Positions 17,739 through 24,632 of a DNA stretch of 64,000 nt are shown piece after piece (the stretch's first letter is position 1; each line of letters starts with the position of its first letter). This DNA comes from Streptomyces sp. NBC_01551 (lineage in GTDB: Bacteria > Actinomycetota > Actinomycetes > Streptomycetales > Streptomycetaceae), in NCBI RefSeq assembly GCF_026339935.1, contig NZ_JAPEPX010000001.1:3052001-3116000 (forward strand), read 5' to 3'. The notes under the pieces were generated by a model. It saw only the letters and a program-made list of their open reading frames with translations. It was not told the DNA's origin and searched no databases. Made by a program: the position numbers and the translations under genes.

Positions 17739-17996
17739 GTGAGGGGGGACTGCTTCGCGCCGGCGGAGGAGGACGACCGGACCAGCCCGGGGTGGTGGCC
17801 GATGCCCGACGTGCACCCGACCGACGACAGCGAGGAACACCAGGCGCCGGAGACCCCGGCGCAGCGCAGGGCGCGGCGCGCGCAGTTCCTGCGGGACCTG
17901 ATGGAGGCGCGCGAGCTCCGCGACCGCGTCCAGCCCCGGCGCGCCCGCGCGGCCCGGATGCGCCAGCAGATGCGCATGCGCACCTTCCGCTGGTAG
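17739..17996 (+). CDS. Conserved Streptomyces 85-aa protein
   Basis: Small charged protein from the GTG at 17739, with GGGGGAAGG upstream. It has an acidic N-terminal half (PDVHPTDDSEEHQAPETP) and a strongly basic helical C-terminal half (RRARRAQFLRDLMEARELRD, RARMRQQMRMRTFRW). No domain is recognised. I remember nearly identical proteins at this position in other Streptomyces. The basic helix may bind nucleic acid, but that is only a guess. Confidence 0.7.
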   Translation: MRGDCFAPAEEDDRTSPGWWPMPDVHPTDDSEEHQAPETPAQRRARRAQFLRDLMEARELRDRVQPRRARAARMRQQMRMRTFRW

Positions 17997-18344
17997 CGGG
18001 TGCAACCGCCGCGCACAGCCCGCCCGGGGCGGCGCCGCGCCCCGCCGGGTGACCCTCGTACCGCCACACGCAGCAACCGGCACGCCGGGCGCCGAACCGG
18101 GTCCCGAGGGGCCGCGTCGACGGCGCGGCGGGGGCGTCCCGGGCCCGGCGGAGCAGGCCCCGCACGACCCGCGGAGCACACGGCACGGAACGACGCAGCG
18201 CGGAAGACCTCTCGCAAAGCCGCTGTTTCTGCCACGATGCCGATTGGGCGGGGCATGAACGGTGAGCACGACGGCCGTTCCACCCCCAACCTCCGGCCGG
18301 GGGGACCTCCAACCGGCACGCCTATGACCAGTGGGAGAGTCACG
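17997..18344. other. 348-bp region without a confident gene
   Basis: This is GC-rich leader DNA before the tadA-associated gene. An in-frame ATG at 18255 could give that protein 30 extra residues, but the ribosome-binding site at 18333-18337 argues against it. Confidence 0.45.
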
Positions 18345-18893
18345 GTGTATTTCGCCGCACTGCTCGCGCGCACCGAAGACGGGTGGGAAGCGAGCGACAT
18401 GGAACTCGACGATGTCGAGTCTCTGAGTGATCTGATCGATCTCGCCCGGTCCGCCGCTGTCGACGACGACACGGTGGTCGCCCTCATCGAGCAGGAGGAC
18501 GCCTGGTTCGGCGTCGTCCGCGTGGACGGCGAGGAGGACCCGCGGTACTTCGTTTCGAACGCCTCGGCGGCCTCCCGCAGCTCCTACGGCTCGATGCTGA
18601 CCGACGAGCTGCTGGGCAGCGACGAGGAGGACGACGAACTCGACGAGCTGGACCTGGACGGCACCGAGGACGGCGAGGAAGACACCATCGCCGCGTTCAC
18701 GGACGAGGACGACGATGCGGACGGGGAGGTGGGGACCGGCGCCGAGCCGGTGCCGGCCGGTCCGCTCGGCGATCCCCGGCTGCTGGACGACCTCGGGGTG
18801 AGCCACAAACAACTGATGACCCTCGACGGGGACGCCCTCTCGGAGATCGCCGACTCGCTCGGCGCCACCGAGGTGCTGGAGGCCGTCCGCTAG
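18345..18893 (+). CDS. tRNA adenosine deaminase-associated acidic protein
   Basis: 182 aa from the GTG at 18345, with GGGAG seven bases upstream. The N-terminal domain (about 1-85) starts YFAALLARTEDGWEAS and contains LIEQEDAWFGVVRVDG. A very acidic stretch follows (about 90-130; GSDEEDDELDELDLDG, DEDDDADGE), then a short helical C-terminus (LLDDLGVSHKQLMTLDGDAL). It is conserved next to tadA in actinobacteria and named for that position. The stop TAG shares its G with the tadA GTG, so the two are translationally coupled. Biochemical role unknown. Confidence 0.85.
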   Translation: MYFAALLARTEDGWEASDMELDDVESLSDLIDLARSAAVDDDTVVALIEQEDAWFGVVRVDGEEDPRYFVSNASAASRSSYGSMLTDELLGSDEEDDELDELDLDGTEDGEEDTIAAFTDEDDDADGEVGTGAEPVPAGPLGDPRLLDDLGVSHKQLMTLDGDALSEIADSLGATEVLEAVR

Positions 18894-19435
18894 TGACCGA
18901 CCCGTACGCCCCCTCTACGCACGACCCCGGTCCCGAACCCGGCCGGGATCCCGCACGCGACCCCGGTGGCGTCGGCGATCCCGTCCGGGACCCGTGGCGG
19001 TCCTCCATGCGCCTGGCGCTCCGGGAGGCCGCCCGGGCGGTACCGGCCGGCGACGTGCCGGTCGGCGCCGTCGTGCTCGGCCCGGACGGGGAGCTCCTCG
19101 CCACCGGGTACAACGAGCGGGAGGCCTCCGGCGATCCCACGGCGCACGCCGAGGTGCTGGCGCTGCGCCGGGCGGCCGCCAAGCTCGGGGAATGGCGGCT
19201 TCCGGGGTGCACCCTGGTGGTCACCCTGGAGCCGTGCGTGATGTGCGCGGGCGCGCTCGTGCAGTCGCGGGTGGCCCGTGTCGTCTACGGGGCGGGGGAC
19301 GAGAAGGCGGGCGCGGCGGGGTCACTGTGGGACCTCGTACGGGACCGCAGGCTCAACCACCGGCCCGAGGTGATCCGCGGGGTGCTCGCCGAGGAGTGCG
19401 CGCGGCAGCTCACGGACTTCTTCCGCGACCTCTGA
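18893..19435 (+). CDS. tadA: tRNA-specific adenosine deaminase
   Basis: 180 aa. Converts A34 to inosine in tRNA-Arg(ACG); that tRNA is itself encoded at 37311-37383. The cytidine-deaminase-fold zinc motifs are HAEVLAL and PCVMCAGAL, with the catalytic Glu in HAE and two zinc Cys. The N-terminal ~35 residues form a Pro/Asp-rich extension (DPGPEPGRDPARDPGG) not needed for the fold; a start near MRLALREAARAVPAG is conceivable. Translation starts on the G of the previous stop codon. Confidence 0.92.
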   Translation: MTDPYAPSTHDPGPEPGRDPARDPGGVGDPVRDPWRSSMRLALREAARAVPAGDVPVGAVVLGPDGELLATGYNEREASGDPTAHAEVLALRRAAAKLGEWRLPGCTLVVTLEPCVMCAGALVQSRVARVVYGAGDEKAGAAGSLWDLVRDRRLNHRPEVIRGVLAEECARQLTDFFRDL

Positions 19436-19492
19436 CGCGGCTCGGGGACACCGATTTCATTTGATGCCGATCCTTAGGCTAGGATCCATCTC

Positions 19493-19577
19493 GGTAGTGT
19501 GTCCGAGCGGCCGAAGGAGCTCGCCTCGAAAGCGAGTATGGGGCAACCCATCGGGGGTTCAAATCCCTCCACTACCG
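19493..19577 (+). tRNA. tRNA-Ser(CGA)
   Basis: 85-nt class II tRNA: acceptor GGTAGTG pairs with CACTACC, the anticodon loop is CTCGAAA (anticodon CGA), and there is a long variable arm and a GGTTCAAATCC T-loop. CCA is not encoded. Confidence 0.93.
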
Positions 19578-19585
19578 CCCTGATC

Positions 19586-19617
19586 GAGAGCCCCGCCCCG
19601 CAAGGGTCGGGGCTCTC
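19586..19617 (+). terminator. Hairpin after tRNA-Ser(CGA)
   Basis: GAGAGCCCCG (19586-19595) pairs with CGGGGCTCTC (19608-19617), just downstream of the tRNA. Confidence 0.7.
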
Positions 19618-19755
19618 GGCGTTTGTCGGGACCCTCGGGGCCGTCGGCGTTCCCCGCCGCGCGCCGTCGGTGTTCCCCCGCCGCGTTCCCCCGCCGCGCG
19701 CCAACGGCGCCGGGGCGCGCCCGGCCTCCCTCAGGGGCATCCGGAGGACATCCGC

Positions 19756-20076
19756 GTGACCGGCCGCCCGCTCGGCCGTTGTCACGGCATGACCAAGACC
19801 CAGCGCATGCTCGCCGCCATCGCCCTCGCGGGGGCCGCCGCGGGCCTCGCCGCACCGGCCGCCTCCGCCGCCCCGATCGCCCCCCTCACCTTGCCGGACC
19901 TGCCGACGGCAGCGCCCGGCATGCCGAAGGGAGCGAGCCCGGGGTCGGTCCCGGAGATCGGCGCCAAGCTCAACGAGCTGAACCAGCTCAACCAGCTGAT
20001 GGAGCTGCCGGACAAGCTGGAGCCCGTGATCGCCCCCGTCCAGCCGATCACGGACCTGGCCGGCGCCATCCAGTAG
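19756..20076 (+). CDS. Small secreted protein, unknown
   Basis: 106 aa from the GTG at 19756, which has GGAGG eight bases upstream; the ATG at 19789 is an alternative with no ribosome-binding site. A clear Sec signal follows (MLAAIALAGAAAGLAAPAAS, with Ala-X-Ala before APIAPL). The mature part is short, Pro-rich and then amphipathic (KLNELNQLNQLMELPDKLEP, with N-Q-L repeats). No domain is recognised. A strong terminator follows. Confidence 0.72.
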   Translation: MTGRPLGRCHGMTKTQRMLAAIALAGAAAGLAAPAASAAPIAPLTLPDLPTAAPGMPKGASPGSVPEIGAKLNELNQLNQLMELPDKLEPVIAPVQPITDLAGAIQ

Positions 20077-20116
20077 CGGCCGCCACCAGAGCGGCAGCCG
20101 CCCGCAGGACACGAAG

Positions 20117-20142
20117 AAGGCCCCGATCACGATCGGGGCCTT
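20117..20142 (+). terminator. Terminator of the small secreted-protein gene
   Basis: AAGGCCCCGAT (20117-20127) pairs with ATCGGGGCCTT (20132-20142) across a CACG loop. Confidence 0.75.
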
Positions 20143-20406
20143 CGACGTACGGGACGGGGGAAGTGGCATCGGGGGGACAAGCCACTTCCCCCGACGAGGA
20201 CGGACCTGCCGGCCAGGGCCGCAGTCAGGGGAAGCCGGCGACCCGGACCCCGCAGTGAGGCCCTTCCCTCACCCACCGGTTTCCTGCCAGAACCGGTGGG
20301 CTCGCCTCAATCCTGCGCTCCCCGCGCCTCCGGGCGGACCGGCAAAGGACCCGGACCGCCGGGCCCTTGGTCCTTAAAGACCTGGTGAGTGTCCAAACCC
20401 GACCGG

Positions 20407-20434
20407 TTAGACTCACCCGACTTCGCAGTACCGG
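20407..20434 (+). promoter_or_regulatory. Shared leader motif TTAGAC + CTTCGCAGTACCGG
   Basis: TTAGAC (part of TAGACT, a possible -10) is followed eight bases later by CTTCGCAGTACCGG, 21 bp before the ATG at 20456. The same two blocks occur at 8769-8799. Confidence 0.4.
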
Positions 20435-20455
20435 TTGGGGAGGCCGTCACCGCTC

Positions 20456-20617
20456 ATGGAGACCAAGAAGCTTGTCACGGGCGCGCTCGTCGTGTTCGTG
20501 CTCTTCGTGATCATCACGCAGCCGGTGAAGGCGGCCGACCTCGTCCTCATCGGCTTCCAGGGCATCTCGGACGCCGCCTCCGCGATCGGCGAGTTCATGA
20601 CCGAACTGGTGCGCTGA
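20456..20617 (+). CDS. 53-aa single-pass membrane protein
   Basis: Starts METKKLVTGALVVFVLFVII. One membrane helix (about 6-22) or uncleaved signal is followed by an amphipathic helix (DLVLIGFQGISDAASAIGEF). No family is recognised. I use the ATG at 20456, with GGGGAGG 12 bases upstream; the in-frame TTG at 20435 would put that sequence inside the gene. The isolated, terminated transcription unit suggests an independently regulated small gene. Confidence 0.7.
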   Translation: METKKLVTGALVVFVLFVIITQPVKAADLVLIGFQGISDAASAIGEFMTELVR

Positions 20618-20651
20618 ACCCGTACGCTGAATCGGTTCTTCACGCCTGCCG

Positions 20652-20681
20652 GCCCCCCACTCCCGCGCGTGGGGGGCTTTT
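20652..20681 (+). terminator. Intrinsic terminator
   Basis: GCCCCCCAC (20652-20660) pairs with GTGGGGGGC (20669-20677) and is followed by TTTT. Confidence 0.85.
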
Positions 20682-20784
20682 CGTGTTCCGGTGCGGTCCG
20701 GCGCCAGGTCCGGGGCCCTGCACGGCGATAGCCTGCATGCCCCAATATGCCCAACTTGCCCTCAACACGGCGATATACGGTGCT

Positions 20785-20797
20785 TGCACACTGTGCA
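20785..20797. promoter_or_regulatory. Palindrome TGCACACTGTGCA upstream of sigF
   Basis: Perfect 13-bp palindrome 55 bp before the sigF start codon, in the probable promoter region. It could be a repressor or activator site; the protein is unknown. Confidence 0.35.
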
Positions 20798-20851
20798 CAT
20801 GTCTTGTGATGCTATGACCGCTTTTGACGGATAGTTGACTGAAGGGGTGGC

Positions 20852-21817
20852 GTGACCGTGCCGGCCAGTACAGCGCCTCAGGTGCCACCCCAGCAGGACC
20901 CCTCCCAGGACGACCCGCAGGGCCCGCGGCACGACGTCGCCGACCACGCCCGCACCGAGACCCGGCAGGACACCCGCGACGCCCCGCACGACTCCCAGGT
21001 CCCGACCCAGCACGACCCCCCCGAGGAGCCCCCGCCCGCCCCGAGACCGCAGAGCCGGGGCGCGGACACCCGGGCCCTCACCCAGGTCCTGTTCGGGCAG
21101 CTGAAGGGCCTCCAGCCGGGCACCAGCGAGCACAACCGGGTGCGCGGCGCCCTGATCGAGGCCAACCTCCCGCTCGTCCGGTACGCGGCCGCCCGCTTCC
21201 GCAGCCGCAACGAGCCCATGGAGGACGTGGTCCAGGTCGGCACCATCGGCCTGATCAACGCCATCGACCGGTTCGACCCGGACCGCGGGGTGCAGTTCCC
21301 GACCTTCGCGATGCCGACCGTCGTCGGCGAGATCAAGCGGTACTTCCGCGACAACGTCCGCACCGTCCACGTGCCGCGCCGGCTCCACGAGCTCTGGGTC
21401 CAGGTCAACGCGGCCACCGAGGACCTCACCACGCTCCACGGCCGCACCCCGACCACGCCCGAGATCGCCGAGCGGCTGCGGATCACCGAGGAGGAGGTGC
21501 TCTCCTGCATCGAGGCCGGGCGGAGCTACCACGCGACCTCGCTCGAAGCCGCCCAGGAGGGCGACGGGCTGCCCGGGCTGCTCGACCGGCTCGGCTACGA
21601 GGACCCGGAGCTGGCCGGAGTCGAGCACCGCGACCTCGTCCGCCACCTCCTCGTACAGCTGCCCGAGCGCGAACAGCGGATCCTGCTCCTGCGGTACTAC
21701 AACAATCTGACGCAGTCGCAGATCAGTGCCGAGCTGGGCGTCTCCCAGATGCACGTCTCCCGGCTGCTCGCCCGGAGCTTCGCCCGACTGAGATCCGCAA
21801 ACAGGATCGAGGCGTAA
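20852..21817 (+). CDS. sigF: RNA polymerase sigma factor, SigB/SigF family
   Basis: 321 aa. A disordered Pro/Gln/Asp-rich N-terminus (~70 residues) precedes region 2 ([40 protein letters not shown]). Region 3 follows ([17 protein letters not shown]). Region 4 is [20 protein letters not shown] plus [18 protein letters not shown]. The sequence closely resembles Streptomyces SigF, the late-sporulation sigma factor acting in developing spores. GAAGGGG precedes the GTG at 20852. The name rests on remembered similarity and on the sigN-like neighbour. Confidence 0.85.
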   Translation: MTVPASTAPQVPPQQDPSQDDPQGPRHDVADHARTETRQDTRDAPHDSQVPTQHDPPEEPPPAPRPQSRGADTRALTQVLFGQLKGLQPGTSEHNRVRGALIEANLPLVRYAAARFRSRNEPMEDVVQVGTIGLINAIDRFDPDRGVQFPTFAMPTVVGEIKRYFRDNVRTVHVPRRLHELWVQVNAATEDLTTLHGRTPTTPEIAERLRITEEEVLSCIEAGRSYHATSLEAAQEGDGLPGLLDRLGYEDPELAGVEHRDLVRHLLVQLPEREQRILLLRYYNNLTQSQISAELGVSQMHVSRLLARSFARLRSANRIEA

Positions 21818-22037
21818 CCGGTTCGAGTGTAGATCGCTCCGCGATTCCGGCAGAACGGGCTCATTCCGGTCTGTCGCTGGAACTACATGTCGACATGGCG
21901 CTACAGCGTGTTGCCGACATGTGACATTCTGCTTGAACCGCGTTTGCCGCAGCCCCGCCTCCGGTATTCAGGTGGAGGCTGCGTTCCTCCGACGGGCGCG
22001 CAGAGAACGCGACCGTCCGCGACCTCAAGGGGGTGGC

Positions 22038-22877
22038 ATGTCCGTAGACCAGGGCAGCTCCAAGGTGCTCACGCTCGTCAAGCGTGAGCTGCCGGCAGTG
22101 TCCAACCGCTCGGAAGCCATCGACACCCGCACCCTCTCCCGCTCCCTCTTCCAGCGACTGGCCGCCCTGGACGCGGACAGCCCCGAACGGGCCTACGTAC
22201 GCGACACCCTGATCGAGCTGAACCTGCCGCTGGTGCGGTACGCGGCCGCCAGGTTCCGCAGCCGCAACGAGCCGATGGAAGACATCGTCCAGGTCGGCAC
22301 GATCGGCCTGATCAAGGCGATCGACCGGTTCGACTGCGAACGCGGCGTGGAGTTCCCGACGTTCGCGATGCCGACCGTCGTGGGCGAGATCAAACGATTC
22401 TTTAGGGACACCTCCTGGTCGGTGCGCGTCCCGCGCCGCCTCCAGGAGCTCCGCCTCGCCCTCACCAAGGCCAGTGACGAGCTCGCCCAGAAGCTCGACC
22501 GCTCCCCGACGGTGCCGGAACTCGCCGCCGTGCTCGGGGTCTCGGAGGAGGAGGTCGTCGACGGCCTCGCCGTCGGGAACGCGTACACGGCCTCCTCGCT
22601 CGACTCGCCCTCCCCCGAGGACGAGGGCGGCGAGGGCTCGCTCGCGGACCGCCTCGGATACGAGGACACCGCGCTCGAAGGCGTCGAGTACCGCGAGTCG
22701 CTGAAGCCGCTGCTGGCCAAACTCCCGCCCCGGGAACGGCAGATCATCATGCTGCGATTCTTCGCCAACATGACGCAGTCGCAGATCGGCGAGGAGGTCG
22801 GCATCTCCCAGATGCACGTCTCCCGGCTGCTCACCCGCACGCTCGCGCAGCTGCGCGTGGGCCTGATCGGCGAGTAA
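22038..22877 (+). CDS. sigN: RNA polymerase sigma factor, SigB/SigF family (SigN-like)
   Basis: 279 aa, a paralogue of the preceding sigma factor (identical [11 protein letters not shown] core). Region 2 is [20 protein letters not shown], region 3 LQELRLALTKASDELAQKLD, and region 4 LPPRERQIIMLRFFANMTQS plus [17 protein letters not shown]. The ATG at 22038 follows AAGGGGGTGG. In S. coelicolor sigN lies beside sigF and acts in aerial hyphae; the name is inferred from this order and the sequence. The 220-bp gap after sigF allows its own promoter. Confidence 0.8.
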   Translation: MSVDQGSSKVLTLVKRELPAVSNRSEAIDTRTLSRSLFQRLAALDADSPERAYVRDTLIELNLPLVRYAAARFRSRNEPMEDIVQVGTIGLIKAIDRFDCERGVEFPTFAMPTVVGEIKRFFRDTSWSVRVPRRLQELRLALTKASDELAQKLDRSPTVPELAAVLGVSEEEVVDGLAVGNAYTASSLDSPSPEDEGGEGSLADRLGYEDTALEGVEYRESLKPLLAKLPPRERQIIMLRFFANMTQSQIGEEVGISQMHVSRLLTRTLAQLRVGLIGE

Positions 22878-22943
22878 CCCGGCCGCGCACCTGGCGCGAA
22901 CCGACCGCGACCGACCGCGACCCCTCGCGCCCGGGTTCCCATT

Positions 22944-22956
22944 TGACGGTGCGTCA
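22944..22956. promoter_or_regulatory. Operator-like palindrome TGACGGTGCGTCA
   Basis: 13 bp with perfect 5-bp arms, 14 bp before the lipoprotein start codon. It resembles TetR-family sites and the palindrome at 49942-49954. Confidence 0.45.
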
Positions 22957-22970
22957 GTAAAACTGGCGCG

Positions 22971-23783
22971 ATGCGAAAGGGATCCCGAGCACCACGAGGC
23001 ACGTTCGCCTTGCTCGCCCTGTGCTGCACGGCCGCCGCCACCCTCACGGGCTGCGGCGGCCCGGCGCCGGACGGCTATGTGGCCGTGGGCGCGGCCGCCC
23101 CGGGCCCCGAACGCGGCGCGGGGGAGAACGTGGCACCCCGCGACGGGGTCGAGTTCCAGCCACTCTCCACGCCGGACGCGTCGGCCGGCTCGTCCGCCTC
23201 GTCGAGTACGTCGGCCGACGCGCCGGGGTCCGAGACCTCGGCGGGTTCCACCCCGGGCGGAGGCCCGCCCGCCGCGCCCGGCGACTTCGCGACGCCGCCC
23301 GGCACCTCACCCGCCCCGGGCCGCCCCACCACCCCGGGCGGCGCCCCGGCCACCCCCGGAGCCCCTTCCACGGGGCCCGGAGCGACGAAACCGGGAACAC
23401 CGAAACCGGGAACGCCAGAACCGGGAACGCCGAAACCCGGAACCACCCCGCCCGGGACCACTCCCGGTCCGGCGACCCCGGCCAAGCTGACGCTGAGCCC
23501 GCCGGCCCGCGCGGCGGCGTCCGACCGGTGGTGCGAGCGGGTCACGGTCACGTTCACCAACACCGGCACGACGGCGGCCCGTTCGGGCACGGTCACGTTC
23601 GCGACGCACGTCATCGGGGCCCTGGGCATCGACTGGGCCACGATCGCCACGACCCAGCCCCTGCCGGCCCCGATCCCCGGCGGCGCGGCCAAGACCGGGA
23701 CCTACACGGTCTGCCTGGAGGCCTGGCGCGTCCCGCTGGGCATGCACGTGGAGACCCGGAAGGTCACCGCCACCTGGAACTGA
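22971..23783 (+). CDS. Secreted lipoprotein with Pro/Gly/Thr-rich stalk
   Basis: 270 aa. Lipoprotein signal peptide with lipobox LTGC (Cys at about 27). A long low-complexity stalk follows (about 45-165), including repeats of the type TPKPGTPEPGTPKPGT. The C-terminal ~95-residue beta-rich domain has two Cys (DRWCERVTVTFTNTGTTAA ... TYTVCLEAWRVPLGMHVETR), suggesting an Ig-like or CARDB-type fold with a disulfide. Likely an extracellular anchored protein; binding partner unknown. A TGACGGTGCGTCA palindrome lies just upstream. Confidence 0.78.
   Translation: MRKGSRAPRGTFALLALCCTAAATLTGCGGPAPDGYVAVGAAAPGPERGAGENVAPRDGVEFQPLSTPDASAGSSASSSTSADAPGSETSAGSTPGGGPPAAPGDFATPPGTSPAPGRPTTPGGAPATPGAPSTGPGATKPGTPKPGTPEPGTPKPGTTPPGTTPGPATPAKLTLSPPARAAASDRWCERVTVTFTNTGTTAARSGTVTFATHVIGALGIDWATIATTQPLPAPIPGGAAKTGTYTVCLEAWRVPLGMHVETRKVTATWN
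23388..23440. repeat. 15-bp-type repeats (CCGAAACCGGGAACG) in the lipoprotein stalk
   Basis: About four near-identical copies encode the Lys/Glu-Pro-Gly-Thr-Pro stalk repeats. Confidence 0.6.
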
Positions 23784-23823
23784 GCGGGCGCAGACGCCTC
23801 GCCGCGCCCCGGCCGGGCCCGAC

Positions 23824-24060
23824 CTAGCTCAGCGCAAGCCAGGCGACCGCGCCGATCACGAGCAGCAGGGCGACCGCCAGCCCGAGCCGTACGGCCGTCG
23901 ACGACCCGGAGCTCTGCCGGGCCGCGCGCTGCTGCATCCGCGACCCCGGCGTGGTGGGCGCGGTCGGCGCGGCCTCCTCGACGAACGCGCGGAACATCTG
24001 GGTGCTGCCCGCGGGGTCGTAGTTGCCCTCGGGGCCCTGTGAGTTGTGGTTGTCAGCCAT
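23824..24060 (-). CDS. 78-aa tail-anchored membrane protein
   Basis: Starts at the ATG at 24060 (MADNHNSQGPEGNYDPAGST). A hydrophilic ~57-residue N-terminus is followed by one C-terminal membrane helix (RLGLAVALLLVIGAVAWLAL). Conserved-looking but not recognised. Divergent from the MarR/MFS unit, so the 120-bp gap holds both promoters and the MarR operators may affect this gene too. Confidence 0.72.
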   Translation of the reverse strand: MADNHNSQGPEGNYDPAGSTQMFRAFVEEAAPTAPTTPGSRMQQRAARQSSGSSTAVRLGLAVALLLVIGAVAWLALS

Positions 24061-24116
24061 GGAGCAGGACCCTAGCGGGTTTTCCGATTCCTTTACCGCC
24101 CCACCCCCGGGATTCA

Positions 24117-24131
24117 TTTGCCTGTAGCAAC
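24117..24131. promoter_or_regulatory. MarR operator 1 (TTGC-N5-GCAA)
   Basis: TTTGCCTGTAGCAAC overlaps the proposed -35 (TTGCCT, 24118-24123) of the marR-efflux transcript. It matches the second site downstream. Confidence 0.65.
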
Positions 24132-24147
24132 CATCCGCTTCTATGGT
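24118..24147 (+). promoter_or_regulatory. Promoter of the MarR/MFS unit
   Basis: -35 TTGCCT (24118-24123), 18-bp spacer, -10 TATGGT (24142-24147). It is flanked and overlapped by the two operator copies. Confidence 0.55.
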
Positions 24148-24160
24148 TGCTCTAAGCAAC
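24146..24160. promoter_or_regulatory. MarR operator 2 (GTTGCTCTAAGCAAC)
   Basis: Palindrome with 6-bp arms overlapping the -10 and probable start of transcription, 29 bp centre-to-centre from operator 1 (nearly three helical turns). Confidence 0.65.
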
Positions 24161-24180
24161 GAGATGGGGGGGGCAGCCCG

Positions 24181-24618
24181 GTGACGATCCAGGCCGTACG
24201 GACGACGCGAGCCGCGTACGCGGAGCTGGCCCGCCAGCTCACCGGGATCGGCGCGGTCAGGCGCGACCTCGGGCGGCACCTCCCCCCGGACTGCCCGCCC
24301 GGCGCGGCCGCCGTCCTCACCGTGCTCGACCGGCACGGCGAGATGCGGCTCAGCCGGCTCGCCGAGCTGATGGCCGTCGACATCTCGGTGACCAGCCGCC
24401 ACGTCACGTACGTCGCGGATCACGGCTGGATCGACCGCGAGACCGACCCGGGCGACGCCCGCTGCCGGATCCTGCGCCTCACCCCGGCCGGCCGGGCCCT
24501 GCTCGTCGAGCTGGGCGCCCGCTACACCGGCGCGCTCGAAAGAGCCCTGGCCGACTGGCCGGCCGAAGACATCGACGTACTGAACACCCTGCTGGCCCGA
24601 CTCCGATCGAGCTTCTAG
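24181..24618 (+). CDS. MarR-family transcriptional regulator
   Basis: 145 aa from the GTG at 24181, with GGGGGGG upstream. Winged-helix features: AAAVLTVLDRHGEMRLSRLA, ELMAVDISVTSRHVTYVADH and the wing ETDPGDARCRILRLTPAG. Family members bind palindromes as dimers and release them on binding aromatic or drug ligands. Two such palindromes sit on its own promoter. It lies 14 bp upstream of an MFS exporter and very probably represses both. Confidence 0.9.
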   Translation: MTIQAVRTTRAAYAELARQLTGIGAVRRDLGRHLPPDCPPGAAAVLTVLDRHGEMRLSRLAELMAVDISVTSRHVTYVADHGWIDRETDPGDARCRILRLTPAGRALLVELGARYTGALERALADWPAEDIDVLNTLLARLRSSF

Positions 24619-24632
24619 ACCAAAGGAAACGC

